Below, one piece after another: positions 37,606 through 46,632 of a stretch of 64,000 bases of DNA. Both the position numbers and the translations under genes were made by a program. The stretch lies in contig NZ_JASF01000005.1 of the NCBI RefSeq assembly GCF_000622405.1, positions 310,001 to 374,000 on the forward strand, given 5' to 3'. This DNA comes from Sulfitobacter donghicola DSW-25 = KCTC 12864 = JCM 14565. GTDB lineage: Bacteria; Pseudomonadota; Alphaproteobacteria; Rhodobacterales; Rhodobacteraceae. The notes under the pieces were generated by a model, which had not been told where the DNA came from, did no database searches, and worked only from the letters and a program-made list of their open reading frames with translations. Each line of letters opens with the position of its first letter. Position 1 is the first letter of the stretch.

Positions 37606-39201
37606 TTAGGCCGTCAGTTCAGGCGTCGCGTAGATGAGCGTTGGTCCGTCTGCTGAAAAGGCCTCGCGCACAGCGGTTTGAAACTCATCCAGCGTCTTTG
37701 GATGCGCTGAGCGCGCGCCAAAAGCCTCGGCCAGTTTGCAGAAATCAGGGTTGCGCGCGATGACGGCGTTTGGCGCGATCTGCGCACGTACCATGCTGTC
37801 TTCGATCTCGCCCAGCTTGGCATTGTCCCACAGAATAATGGGTAGGGTCAGACCCAGCTCAACCGCAACACCGAGTTCTTGGCAGGTGTAGTGGAACCCG
37901 TAGTCACCGATAACCGCCAGCGTTGGTTTTCCTTGGCGCGCAATGGCCCCGCCAATGGCAGCCGGCGTGGCATAGCCCAGCGTGCCAAAGCCATAGGGGT
38001 GGTGCCAATGGCTAGGTTGCTCCATGTCCCAGACCTCTTTTGCGACATAGGCAAATTGGGTCATATCGGAATAGATCATCGTATCGTCAGGAAGGCTGGT
38101 GCGTAATGCTTCGACCACTGGCACAATGCCGGGGCGTTCCAGATCAACCTCTGCGCGCCAATGGGCCCGCAACTTGGCGACTTCCTCTGCTGACCAATCG
38201 GTCGCCGCAACATGTCCACCCAGCGCATCCCCCAATGCATCCAGAAACACGCCTGCATCCATTTTCACTGGCATTTCCGCGCGCTGTGGGTCGCTGAGGC
38301 TTTCGTCATCAATGTCCACGCGGATCATCGGGGCCTTATGGCCCAAATGCGGCCGCCAGATATCAACTTCGGCAAATTCGGTCCCCACAGCGATGACCAA
38401 ATCAGCCTGCGCGACAACATTTGCGCTATCGGGACGAGCCAGCGCCGCGCCAAAAAACAGCGGATCATCCGGCGCCATGATCCCGCGTCCGGCGTAGGAT
38501 ACAAAGCTGGCCGCGTTTAAGGCGGCGACGACCTGACGGGCCTGCGCACTGGCAGCAGACGCACCACCACCAAAGATAAACAAAGGTTTCTTTGCCGCTT
38601 TGATCTGATCAGCCAAGGCGGATACATCCCCGTTTAGCCCCTGCCCGATTTTTGCAGTTGTAACGGGCGCTGGTGCTGGCGCGGCATGCGCCTCGAGCTG
38701 AGAAATGGGAACCTGAATGTGCTTGCTGCGCGGGCGCGCTGTTTCGAACTCTTGCATCGCGCGATCCACCAGACCATAGGCCGCATCCGCGGACAGCGCC
38801 GTGTGCGACCAATCCGTAACCGTTCCCGCTGCGATTTCCTGATCGTTCATTTGATGCAGCTGCCCACGGCGTGCCGCCGTTTCATCCAGACAGGAAGAAA
38901 TCACCAAAATCGGCACACTATCGCTATAGGCCTGCCCCATTGGCGTCATGACATTACACAGGCCCGGCCCCGTAATCACATAGGCCACCCCCGGTTTGCC
39001 AGAGGCACGGGCATAGCCATCGGCCATAAATCCGGCCCCTTGTTCGTGACGGGCCAAAACATGGGTGATCCCTGCTTCTTCGATGCCACGATACATCTCT
39101 TGGTTATGAACACCTGGAATGCCAAAAATCACATCGACGCCACGTGCTTTTAGCATATGCGAAATTTGTGCACCCAAAGGGCGGGTAACAGGTTGGGACA
39201 T
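37606..39201 (-). CDS. ThDP-dependent enzyme, acetolactate synthase-like (AruI-type decarboxylase candidate)
   Basis: 531-aa thiamine diphosphate enzyme with the three domains of the acetolactate synthase/pyruvate oxidase family. Glu53 in LARHEQGAGFMADGYAR activates the cofactor; the ThDP/metal motif is GDYGFHYTCQELG to LWDNAKLG. The N-terminal pattern FGIPGVHNQEMYRGIEEAGITHV strongly resembles 5-guanidino-2-oxopentanoate decarboxylase (AruI) of arginine transaminase catabolism, so that is my first guess; true acetolactate synthase is less likely because no small subunit is adjacent. The ATG at 39201 overlaps the trkH stop by one base (TAATG), so it is translated with trkH. Confidence 0.85.
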   Translation of the reverse strand: MSQPVTRPLGAQISHMLKARGVDVIFGIPGVHNQEMYRGIEEAGITHVLARHEQGAGFMADGYARASGKPGVAYVITGPGLCNVMTPMGQAYSDSVPILVISSCLDETAARRGQLHQMNDQEIAAGTVTDWSHTALSADAAYGLVDRAMQEFETARPRSKHIQVPISQLEAHAAPAPAPVTTAKIGQGLNGDVSALADQIKAAKKPLFIFGGGASAASAQARQVVAALNAASFVSYAGRGIMAPDDPLFFGAALARPDSANVVAQADLVIAVGTEFAEVDIWRPHLGHKAPMIRVDIDDESLSDPQRAEMPVKMDAGVFLDALGDALGGHVAATDWSAEEVAKLRAHWRAEVDLERPGIVPVVEALRTSLPDDTMIYSDMTQFAYVAKEVWDMEQPSHWHHPYGFGTLGYATPAAIGGAIARQGKPTLAVIGDYGFHYTCQELGVAVELGLTLPIILWDNAKLGEIEDSMVRAQIAPNAVIARNPDFCKLAEAFGARSAHPKTLDEFQTAVREAFSADGPTLIYATPELTA

Positions 39202-40646
39202 TATGCCCTCCAGAATTTGACAGTAAAGATAACGTAGACGACCATCAGCTCTAGCCGCCCTAGCAACATTGCAATTGTGAGAATCCATTTGGCGGTGTCG
39301 TTCAGGCTTGCGAAATTGCCCGCAGGGCCAATGATATCACCCAACCCCGGCCCGATATTGGCAAGCGCAGCCGCCGCCCCTGAGACCGAGGTCACAAAAT
39401 CGAGCCCCGTCATAGAGAGCGCAACCGCCACCACTCCCAAGGTCACAATAAAAAACATGAAGAATGACATCACAGAGGCGAGGACTTCTTCGCTGACAAG
39501 GCGGCCATCATAACGCGGCGTGAAAACACCATGAGGCGAGCGGATACGCTGTAGCTGGGCACGGATCGAGGCAAAGAGCAGCTGATAGCGGAAAATCTTG
39601 ACCGAACAGGCCGTTGATCCCGCACAGCCCCCGATTAGCCCCATGAAAAAGAACAGAGCAACGGCGAAACCACCCCAAAGCATATAATCAACCGAGGCAT
39701 ACCCCGTCCCCGAAATGATCGAGGTCACGTTAAACAAGGTCTCACGGAAGGCTTGCTCATTCCCGAGGTGAATGCCCTCTTCCAGAAACAGAACCAGCAA
39801 AACGATCAACACAATGATCGTCATCACAAAGCCACGCACCTGCGGGTCGCGGTGCAGGGCGGTTGGGTTACCATTGATCAGCTGCACGTATCGAACAAAC
39901 GGCAAGGCCGCGAGGATCATAAACACCGTCGCAACATATTCGAGCGGCCCAGAGAACGTTCCGAATGAGGCATCGTAATTCGAAAAACCGCCCGTCGAAA
40001 TTGTCGTCATTGCATGGGCTGTTGCGTCAAAGATATCCATTCCGAAATACAGATAGACCATCGCGCAGATCAGCGTGAAGGCCACGTATAGGCCCGATAT
40101 CTGGGTTGCGATCTGACCAGCTCGTGGTAGGATTTTACCAAAGGTATCAAACCCTTCGGATTTAAAGATCTGCATCCCACCAACGCGAAGTTCTGGCAGG
40201 AACACCATCGCAACAACAATGATACCAATCCCGCCCAACCATTGCAGGATCGACCGCCAGATCAGCAGACCTTTGGGCAGGTCATCCAGCCCAGAAAAGA
40301 CGGTTGCACCCGTCGTTGTCAGACCAGACATCGCCTCAAATACCGCATCCACAATGCTGGCGTCTGTCTGTCCCAGCACAAAAGGGATCGCGCCGAATAG
40401 CGGCAGCGCCAGCCACACCGAAGAGGTCAACAAAAAGGTCTGCTGGATTGTCAGCCCTTCCTTCACGCCACTGGCACAAGCCAAAGCGATAGCGATACCG
40501 CCCATCAGCGTGATGATCGCACTTTGAAGAAAGACCGGCCATTGCCCCTTGCCTTCGGCAAGATCGACCAACAGGGGAACCAGCATGGCTACCCCCAGCA
40601 CAGCCACCAAAAGGCCAATTACATATCCAACAGGGCGCAGGTCCAT
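39201..40646 (-). CDS. trkH: TrkH family potassium uptake protein
   Basis: Membrane subunit of the Trk potassium system. About 481 aa with four repeated pore segments; selectivity-filter regions are visible as MSGLTTTGATV, ISTGGFSNY, ISGTGYASVD and LANIGPGLG, each with the conserved glycine. Ten or so membrane helices surround them. The start is uncertain: ATG at 40646 (MDLRPVGYVIGLL) is family-like but lacks a clear ribosome site, and a TTG at 40682 would add 12 residues. trkA is not in the window. Translationally coupled to the downstream ThDP enzyme by TAATG, with no known functional link. Confidence 0.95.
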   Translation of the reverse strand: MDLRPVGYVIGLLVAVLGVAMLVPLLVDLAEGKGQWPVFLQSAIITLMGGIAIALACASGVKEGLTIQQTFLLTSSVWLALPLFGAIPFVLGQTDASIVDAVFEAMSGLTTTGATVFSGLDDLPKGLLIWRSILQWLGGIGIIVVAMVFLPELRVGGMQIFKSEGFDTFGKILPRAGQIATQISGLYVAFTLICAMVYLYFGMDIFDATAHAMTTISTGGFSNYDASFGTFSGPLEYVATVFMILAALPFVRYVQLINGNPTALHRDPQVRGFVMTIIVLIVLLVLFLEEGIHLGNEQAFRETLFNVTSIISGTGYASVDYMLWGGFAVALFFFMGLIGGCAGSTACSVKIFRYQLLFASIRAQLQRIRSPHGVFTPRYDGRLVSEEVLASVMSFFMFFIVTLGVVAVALSMTGLDFVTSVSGAAAALANIGPGLGDIIGPAGNFASLNDTAKWILTIAMLLGRLELMVVYVIFTVKFWRA

Positions 40647-40715
40647 GGGCAAAGGGTTGGCGCTCTCGCGCGCCAGTGTCAAGCAGACCGCAGCCTGCTC
40701 ACACCGTTAAAATGT

Positions 40716-40756
40716 AAAAAACCCGCAGCGGTGCCGTTTTCGACACCCGCAGCGGG
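40716..40756 (-). terminator. Terminator of the DUF1127 gene
   Basis: On the minus strand CCCGCTGCGGGTG and CACCGCTGCGGG pair with one mismatch and one bulge around a 10-nt loop, followed by TTTTTT (complement of 40716-40721). It lies 22 bp after the DUF1127 stop. Confidence 0.82.
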
Positions 40757-40778
40757 CTGGTTTTGACGGATTAAAAAT

Positions 40779-41036
40779 CTAGCAGTGCTGGAGATCTTTA
40801 AAAACATGGTAGGCGATAGCCTCGCGCTGAATGCCCATTTCAGCCAATTCAGCGTCCGTTTTTGCGTTCAGGGCTTCCATTTTCTCAATGCGCGCAGATA
40901 CTTGAACTTGGGTAGCTTGAAGCACCATTTTGCCAAAAGACGAAAAGAAATTCCCGATTTTTGCAAACGGATTGCTAAAACCGCCAAGCGTTGTCGAAAC
41001 AGCGTTGTTATGCGCGTAAGTGTTTAGATCGGCCAT
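40779..41036 (-). CDS. DUF1127 family small protein
   Basis: 85-aa protein. The C-terminal 40 residues, RIEKMEALNAKTDAELAEMG followed by IQREAIAYHVFKDL, match the DUF1127 (YjiS-like) motif of a tilted helix pair found in many short alphaproteobacterial proteins; some members affect RNA or phosphate and carbon responses. The N-terminal half (GGFSNPFAKIGNFFSSFGKMV) is amphipathic. It has its own terminator and 155 bp of upstream non-coding DNA, so it is a stand-alone gene and probably regulated by a stress or nutrient signal. Precise role unknown. Confidence 0.8.
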   Translation of the reverse strand: MADLNTYAHNNAVSTTLGGFSNPFAKIGNFFSSFGKMVLQATQVQVSARIEKMEALNAKTDAELAEMGIQREAIAYHVFKDLQHC

Positions 41037-41191
41037 TGCATTTTCCTTCTAACATCGGTTGCATTGTGAGGGGCGGCGATCCGCCCTATTTCATCCAGCC
41101 TAGCCATCGCTGCACTGCAGCACCACCATTCATTCTGCATAGCAGCATCCCACCCAGAGCACTCCATGCAGGCAAAGGATAGATTTCGTTC

Positions 41192-42430
41192 ATGAATAAC
41201 TTCACCAAATTTGCTGCCTCAGCAGGCCTTAGCAATCTGGCTGACGGAATTTCTGCGGTTGCTTGGGCGTGGCTGGCCTCGTTGCTCACACGGGATGCGT
41301 TGCTGGTTGCTTTGGTGCCGGTTGTTTTGCGCGCGCCGTGGTTTTTATGCGCATTGCCCGCTGGGGTTGTTACTGACCGCGTCTCGCGCCTTGGGCTGAT
41401 CCGTGCGATGGATGGCCTTCGCGCGGCGTCTTATTTTGGGCTGACTGTCGCTTTGCTGCTCAATGGCCCATTGGATCAAACGCCCCAGACGGGTCTGGCA
41501 CATCCCTTCTTGTACGCCACCCTTTTGTTGGCGGCTGCCTGCGTCGGCGTTGCCGAGGTCTTTCGCGATAATGCCGCCCAAACCATGCTTCCCGCTTTGG
41601 TCCCCTCAGATCGCTTAGAGCAGGCAAATGGGCGCCTTTGGAGTGTTGAGCTGGTTGGGAATGCTTTGCTGGGGCCTGCTTTGGGGGCGTTTTTGATCGC
41701 CGCGATGTTGTTCACGCCTTTTGCCGTCAATGCACTGGCTTGTTTGGCGGCCATGTGGTTGCTGCGCGCGCTCCCCAATAGCGCGCCCCCTGCCCGCCGC
41801 GAGCGGAATTGGAAAGCGGAACTAAAAGAAGGCTTTGCCTTTCTAGGTCAGCACAAATTGCTGCGCCAACTTGCATGGATCACTGGATTTTGGAACCTGC
41901 TCTATGAAATGTCTGCCATCGCATTGGTTCTACACGTCCAAGAGAACCTGAACCTTGGCGCGCGCAGCTATGGGCTGATCCTTGCGGCGGGAGCTTTGGG
42001 CGGCATTCTTGGTGGGTGGTGCGGACCATGGATCATCGGGCGGATGGGGCAGAAACGCACCGCCCAAGTCATGCTGGCGCTGTCTGCGCCAGCCTTTGCC
42101 GGAATGGTGCTGGCCAAAGGGCCGATCGGGTTGGCCTTGGTTTTGGCCGCCTTCAGCTTTACGGGGCTGGTTTGGAACACGGTTTCTGTTTCCTATCGCC
42201 AGCGCATGATCCCTGATGCCCTGCTGGGGCGGGTCAACAGCATCTATCGCATGATGGCATGGGGGATGATGCCCGTGGGCCTGATCCTGTCAGGCCTGTT
42301 GGTGCAAAACACCGAAGCGTTTTTGGGGCGGCAGCTGGCCCTTGGCGTGCCATTCTGGGCCTCGGCAATAGGGGCCGCTGTTTTGGGCATAGCAGGCTGG
42401 CGCGCGCTATCGCGTGGATTTAGCAGCTAA
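41192..42430 (+). CDS. MFS transporter (EntS-like exporter group)
   Basis: 412-aa major facilitator superfamily protein with 11-12 membrane helices. The start FAASAGLSNLADGISAVAWAWLASLLTR, the loop GVVTDRVSRLGLIR between helices 2 and 3 (a variant of motif A), and FRDNAAQTMLPALVP follow the MFS_3 pattern of drug and siderophore exporters. The substrate is unknown. GGATAG lies about 9 nt before the ATG. It converges on folE2, 7 bp apart, with no visible terminator. Not linked to siderophore genes here. Confidence 0.9.
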   Translation: MNNFTKFAASAGLSNLADGISAVAWAWLASLLTRDALLVALVPVVLRAPWFLCALPAGVVTDRVSRLGLIRAMDGLRAASYFGLTVALLLNGPLDQTPQTGLAHPFLYATLLLAAACVGVAEVFRDNAAQTMLPALVPSDRLEQANGRLWSVELVGNALLGPALGAFLIAAMLFTPFAVNALACLAAMWLLRALPNSAPPARRERNWKAELKEGFAFLGQHKLLRQLAWITGFWNLLYEMSAIALVLHVQENLNLGARSYGLILAAGALGGILGGWCGPWIIGRMGQKRTAQVMLALSAPAFAGMVLAKGPIGLALVLAAFSFTGLVWNTVSVSYRQRMIPDALLGRVNSIYRMMAWGMMPVGLILSGLLVQNTEAFLGRQLALGVPFWASAIGAAVLGIAGWRALSRGFSS

Positions 42431-42437
42431 GCCGCTG

Positions 42438-43532
42438 TTACCCGACGTGGAACAACGTGTTGAACAGCTTGGGATCAAAGCTGGCCTGAGCAAAGGTTGG
42501 TCCTTCGGTCAGTACGCTGACCGCATCATGGCTGTGCAGGCTTTCTTGATGGCTGGCAATGATCCTGAAGTCTGAAACGCGTTCATCTTCCAACAGCTGT
42601 TCACAAAACAGCCGCGCCGCGTCTTCCACAAAAATCGGATTGGCCGCATTCAGCTCGGCAAAGGCTTGTTCGTCTTCGCGCTTTACCATCACTTGTGTTT
42701 CTGTTGGCACGGCGCGGCGGCAGGCCTCGATCAGGTTTTCGAACCACAGGCACTCTGCCCCGTCTTTCACCAGCACCGAAATCCGCGCGACAGATCGTTG
42801 CGAATGCGGTGTGGCCAATTGGTTGCGGGTGGCGCGCGCATGTTCGCTCAGCTCTAGCGAGCAAGGGCACGTGCTGGAGTAGACATAATCAAGGTGGATG
42901 ATCTGTTGGCGCACACCGTCTTGTTCGACCAGCTCTAGCGCGACATCGTAATACTGGTACCCCTCCAGCCCAGAACGCAGGCTGGTGATTTTCATCGGAA
43001 AGGAAAACCGCATCTGGATGCGCGCATCAAAGCTTTCTAAATCCGTGATATAGTCGTCTAGCGCCGCCTCAATGACCTTGAAACTAAACGTCTGCTCAGC
43101 ATGTTTGTAGAAACTGCGCATGATACGGGACATGTTGATGCCCTTTTTATCCGCCTCAAGGCTGACCGAGCCTGTCACCGATGTTTCAAGCGTAATTGGC
43201 CCACCCGAACGGGTTTCAAACTGCACTGGTAGGCGAAAATTGGAAATGCCTACATGCTGGATTTGCTGGTTTGCACCTTTGATCAGGCTGGAGGGGCCAT
43301 TTTGAAGGTCAGGCAGGCTTGCCTTATACTCTGCCTCGATCTCAAAATCGGCGGGGTATTCGCGATCAAACAGTGGATAGGCTTTGCCCCCTGTCAAAAC
43401 CTGCGCAATGGCAGGGTCCAACGCGGCCAGCTCGGAGGCATCAACATCCGCAGCCCATGCGCGCAGCGTCTCAAGCGCCTGTTCGGCCTCGGTGCGGTTT
43501 GGTTTTGGCGAGATCGGAGTGGAGATATTCAT
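42438..43532 (-). CDS. folE2: GTP cyclohydrolase FolE2 (type IB)
   Basis: Converts GTP to dihydroneopterin triphosphate, first step of folate synthesis, by the metal-flexible FolE2 family rather than the zinc-dependent FolE. The 364-aa protein has HVGISNFRLPVQF, GINMSRIMRSFY, the cysteine motif SSTCPCSLELSEHARATRNQ and PHSQRSVARISV, all typical of FolE2. The ATG at 43532 follows AAGGGG. FolE2 is often made under zinc limitation; no Zur-like box was identified. It may be the main enzyme here, since folB and folP are also in the window but folE is not. Confidence 0.96.
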   Translation of the reverse strand: MNISTPISPKPNRTEAEQALETLRAWAADVDASELAALDPAIAQVLTGGKAYPLFDREYPADFEIEAEYKASLPDLQNGPSSLIKGANQQIQHVGISNFRLPVQFETRSGGPITLETSVTGSVSLEADKKGINMSRIMRSFYKHAEQTFSFKVIEAALDDYITDLESFDARIQMRFSFPMKITSLRSGLEGYQYYDVALELVEQDGVRQQIIHLDYVYSSTCPCSLELSEHARATRNQLATPHSQRSVARISVLVKDGAECLWFENLIEACRRAVPTETQVMVKREDEQAFAELNAANPIFVEDAARLFCEQLLEDERVSDFRIIASHQESLHSHDAVSVLTEGPTFAQASFDPKLFNTLFHVG

Positions 43533-43628
43533 TGGCAGCCCCTTGTCTGTCAGGACCATATGTAGGTGTTCCCCGCCATATTACCAAAAATTAATTGGAT
43601 ATGGCGGGGGAATAACGCCAGTTTTGGT

Positions 43629-44813
43629 TTAGTTTACGCCATCCAGCGCTTGAAGGAAGTCTGCGATCAAATCGGTTTCATCTTCCAAACCGATGCTGAC
43701 ACGGACCAACCCATCAGCAATGCCAAGGCTGGCTTTTTGGTCTTCGGGCAGCCTTTGGTGGGTTGTGGTTGCGGGATGGGTCATGATGGTTTTCGCATCA
43801 CCAAGGTTGTTTGAGATCACGCCGATCTGGACCGCATTCAGGAATTTGAACGCCCCTTCCTTGCCGCCCTTCACAATCAAAGACACCACAGTGCCCCCTG
43901 CCCCCATCTGGCGCTGGACCAGATCATATTGCGGGTGCTGCTCCAAGCCGGGGTAGATCACCTGATCAATTGCAGCGTGACCTTGCAACGCTTTGGCCAC
44001 CTCCAACGCGGCGCTTGCCTGCGCACGCACACGCAAACGCATCGTTTCCAGACCTTTGAGCATAATCCACGCCGTGAACGGCGACATCGAACCGCCCGTA
44101 TGCTTCATATAGGGTTCAACCGTGCCACGGATGAAATCACGGCTGCCAAGGATCACACCGCCCAGCGCACGGCCCTGCCCATCAATGTGTTTGGTCGTGG
44201 AATAGATCACCACATCCGCGCCCAGCTCAAACGCGCGGGAGAAGACAGGCGTGGCAAAAACGTTATCGATCAGAACCAGCGCGCCTTTAGCATGGGCCAA
44301 ATCGGCAACCGCTTTGATATCAATCGCTTCCAAAGTCGGGTTTGAGACGGATTCAAAGAACACCGCCTTTGTGCCCTCGCGAATGGCTGCCTGCCACTGC
44401 GACAGATCGGTTCCATCTACAAAAGTCACCTCAACGCCAAAGCGCGCAAGGACCTCTTCGAGGATATACAAACAGGACCCAAACAGCGCGCGCGACGATA
44501 CCACGTGATCGCCTGCCTTTAGCATTGATGTCAGCGCACCAGATACCGCCGCCATACCAGAGGCCGTGGCAAAGGCATCTTCGGCCCCTTCCAGCGCGGC
44601 AATACGTTCTTCGAACATTTTGACAGTAGGATTGCCATAACGCGCGTAAATGAATTCATCATCGCCCGTAGAAATAAACCGCTGTTCTGCATGTTCAGCG
44701 CTTTCGTAAACGAAGCCTTGGGTCATAAAAATGGCCTCGGAAACTTCGCCATATTGGCTGCGTCTTGTACCTGTGTGCACCGCTTTGGTGCCTGACTTCC
44801 AATTGTCGCTCAT
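43629..44813 (-). CDS. metZ: O-succinylhomoserine sulfhydrylase
   Basis: Adds sulfide to O-succinylhomoserine to give homocysteine for methionine. The 394-aa PLP enzyme has SGMAAVSGALTSML, Asp183 in LIDNVFATPVFSR and the Schiff-base Lys208 in YSTTKHIDGQGRALGG. Cystathionine gamma-synthase is the main alternative in this superfamily; MetZ is preferred because it is the usual enzyme in this group and the SAM-II riboswitch is typical for it. AGAGGA precedes the ATG. Upstream on the same strand are a terminator and the riboswitch, so excess SAM should stop transcription. Confidence 0.95.
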   Translation of the reverse strand: MSDNWKSGTKAVHTGTRRSQYGEVSEAIFMTQGFVYESAEHAEQRFISTGDDEFIYARYGNPTVKMFEERIAALEGAEDAFATASGMAAVSGALTSMLKAGDHVVSSRALFGSCLYILEEVLARFGVEVTFVDGTDLSQWQAAIREGTKAVFFESVSNPTLEAIDIKAVADLAHAKGALVLIDNVFATPVFSRAFELGADVVIYSTTKHIDGQGRALGGVILGSRDFIRGTVEPYMKHTGGSMSPFTAWIMLKGLETMRLRVRAQASAALEVAKALQGHAAIDQVIYPGLEQHPQYDLVQRQMGAGGTVVSLIVKGGKEGAFKFLNAVQIGVISNNLGDAKTIMTHPATTTHQRLPEDQKASLGIADGLVRVSIGLEDETDLIADFLQALDGVN

Positions 44814-44853
44814 TCTCTATTCCTCTGCACACCCGTAATAAGGGGACGGGCAC

Positions 44854-44888
44854 AAAAAAACCCCAAACGCGGCCAAGCGAAAGGGGGC
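44854..44888 (-). terminator. Expression-platform terminator of the SAM-II riboswitch
   Basis: On the minus strand CCCCC and GGGG enclose a further CGC/GCG pairing and are followed by seven Ts. It begins a few bases after the riboswitch and ends 40 bp before the metZ ATG, the position expected of a SAM-controlled terminator. The stem is short and interrupted by U-U mismatches. Confidence 0.65.
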
Positions 44889-44895
44889 TTTCATC

Positions 44896-44953
44896 CTGAC
44901 CTTTTAGCGGCATATTTTACGTGGCCCGCAATCCGGTAACAAATCGCCACGCC
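44896..44953 (-). promoter_or_regulatory. SAM-II riboswitch controlling metZ
   Basis: On the minus strand a 6-bp P1 stem, CGTGGC and GCCACG, encloses GATTTG, CCGGATTGC, and is followed by GTAAAATATGC and CGCTAAAAGG. Order, spacing and the conserved GCTAAA tail that forms the pseudoknot match the SAM-II (metA) class known from alphaproteobacterial metA, metX and metZ leaders. It lies 83 bp upstream of metZ and a terminator follows at once. Binding of S-adenosylmethionine would be expected to reduce metZ expression. Confidence 0.93.
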
Positions 44954-44998
44954 GATCATTTAAGCCAGCCAGCCTGCTTGGTCAACCGACCGTGCGAA

Positions 44999-45031
44999 GC
45001 TGTAACACGATATTCATACCGCTGTAACACG
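44999..45031. repeat. Direct repeat of GCTGTAACACG, 22-bp period
   Basis: The 11-mer GCTGTAACACG is found at 44999-45009 and again at 45021-45031. The 22-bp period puts both copies on the same face of the helix, as for tandem regulator sites. They lie 62 bp upstream of the alpha/beta hydrolase start and outside the riboswitch. Confidence 0.55.
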
Positions 45032-45092
45032 CTCATCCCATACCCAAAACAATGAGCGCGCAAATCCTCGCGCATGATCAGAAGGATCAGCC

Positions 45093-45992
45093 ATGCCGCT
45101 TTTGCGCATCAACGCAACCGCCCAAGGGCTTGCCCTGCATGGCTCTGTCCAATCAGCAAAGGCGGTATTATCAAGAGCCGCAAATGGGCAAGGGCCAGTG
45201 GTGATTATGGTCCACGGTTTCAAATACTCACCCTTTGATGAAAACCACTGCCCGCATGAGCGGATATTTCATGCCGACCATTGGCCACATGCCCTAGATC
45301 TGGCGCAGGAGAACACGCTGGGGATTGCCTTTGGCTGGAACGGGCGCGGCGGTTTGCGGCACGCCTATTGCACAGCGCATGAACAGGCGGGGCAGCTGGC
45401 CCAACTGATCAAAACCTTCACAGGCAATCGTCCCGTTCATCTGATCGCTCATTCCTTGGGCGCAACGCTGGTCCTTGCTGCCCTTCCCTATTTACATGAC
45501 GGGGATGTTGGGCGGATTGTCTTGCTTAGTGGGGCGGCCCACCTTGGCTTGGCCCATCACGCGCTTCGAACTCCCGCAGGGAAAACATGCGAGCTATTCC
45601 ATGTCACCAGCCGAGAGAACGCCCTATTCGATCATGCATTTGAGCACATGATCCCCGATACTGGCGCAATCGGGCGCGGCCTTGATTTACCCCAAGCAAT
45701 TAGCGTTCGGATTGATTGCCCAAGAACCCTTGGGATGTTGGAAACGCTTGGCTATCAACTGGCCCCACCTCAGCGGCGCATCTGCCATTGGTCCAGCTAC
45801 ACCCGCCCCGGTGTGATGGCTTTGAATGCGGCCCTGCTTAGCGGCGCTTTGCCTCTTCACTTCCTCAAGGAAGCAGTCCCGCCTAGGCCCTGCCTTGGAG
45901 ATCGCGCAAATTCGCTTGTCTCTCTTCAAAATAGTCGCATCATAGCGTGGTATAGAAAAGCCAAGGAACAGCCCCATGAACACGCCTATTGA
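45093..45992 (+). CDS. Alpha/beta hydrolase
   Basis: 299-aa serine hydrolase fold. The oxyanion-side strand VVIMVHGFKYSP and the nucleophile elbow LIAHSLGATLVL (G replaced by A in the GxSxG pattern: AHSLG) are clear; the SGAAHLGL segment follows. The catalytic Asp and His are not certain from sequence. No signal peptide is seen. GAAGGATC precedes the ATG. It overlaps the downstream GST gene by 17 bp, so they are co-transcribed; the pair suggests handling of an ester or reactive small molecule. Direct repeats lie in the promoter region. Confidence 0.82.
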   Translation: MPLLRINATAQGLALHGSVQSAKAVLSRAANGQGPVVIMVHGFKYSPFDENHCPHERIFHADHWPHALDLAQENTLGIAFGWNGRGGLRHAYCTAHEQAGQLAQLIKTFTGNRPVHLIAHSLGATLVLAALPYLHDGDVGRIVLLSGAAHLGLAHHALRTPAGKTCELFHVTSRENALFDHAFEHMIPDTGAIGRGLDLPQAISVRIDCPRTLGMLETLGYQLAPPQRRICHWSSYTRPGVMALNAALLSGALPLHFLKEAVPPRPCLGDRANSLVSLQNSRIIAWYRKAKEQPHEHAY

Positions 45993-46632
45993 TCTATATT
46001 TCTGGCCCACGCCAAATGGTTGGAAAATTTCGATTTGCCTTGAGGAAATGGGCCTTCCTTATGAAACCCACCTCATCAACATCGGCAAAGGCGATCAATT
46101 TGCCCCCGAGTTCCTGAAAATCGCCCCCAACAACCGGATGCCCGCGATTGTGGATCACAACGGCCCCGATGGTGAGGCCATTTCGATCTTTGAAAGCGGC
46201 GCAATCCTGCAATATCTGGCCCGCAAGACGGGGCAGTTTTATGGAAACACCGACCGCGACCGCGTAAGCGTTGATCAATGGCTGATGTGGCAAATGGGTG
46301 GCCTTGGCCCTATGGCTGGCCAAGCGCACCACTTTCTAAAATACGCGCCCAAGGCAACCCCGCCACAGGACATCCCCTATGCCAAAGACCGCTACCGCGC
46401 TGAAACCGGACGCCTTTATGGCGTGCTTGACCGTCAGCTGGCCAAAAACGAATTTGTAGCCGGTGATTTCCTCTCCATCGCCGATTTTTCAATCTGGGGA
46501 TGGGCCAGCCTGTGGGAAGGCCAGCAACAAACGCTGGAGGACAAACCCCATATGGCCCGCTGGCTAGACTTGATGGGCGCGCGCAAAGGCGTCCAAGCGG
46601 GCCGCGCGCTGCATGCTGATTTAAGAGGCTAA
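45976..46632 (+). CDS. Glutathione S-transferase family protein (Nu/YfcG-like)
   Basis: 218-aa cytosolic protein with an N-terminal thioredoxin-like domain (about 5-85: LYFWPTPNGWKISICLEEMGLPYE, NNRMPAIVD, ISIFESGAILQYLA) and a C-terminal helical domain (about 95-210, with FSIWGWASLW). The TPNGWK motif near the N-terminus resembles the E. coli YghU/YfcG group, which reduces disulfides and peroxides using glutathione. AAGGAACAG precedes the ATG. It starts inside the end of the alpha/beta hydrolase gene. Confidence 0.93.
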   Translation: MNTPIDLYFWPTPNGWKISICLEEMGLPYETHLINIGKGDQFAPEFLKIAPNNRMPAIVDHNGPDGEAISIFESGAILQYLARKTGQFYGNTDRDRVSVDQWLMWQMGGLGPMAGQAHHFLKYAPKATPPQDIPYAKDRYRAETGRLYGVLDRQLAKNEFVAGDFLSIADFSIWGWASLWEGQQQTLEDKPHMARWLDLMGARKGVQAGRALHADLRG

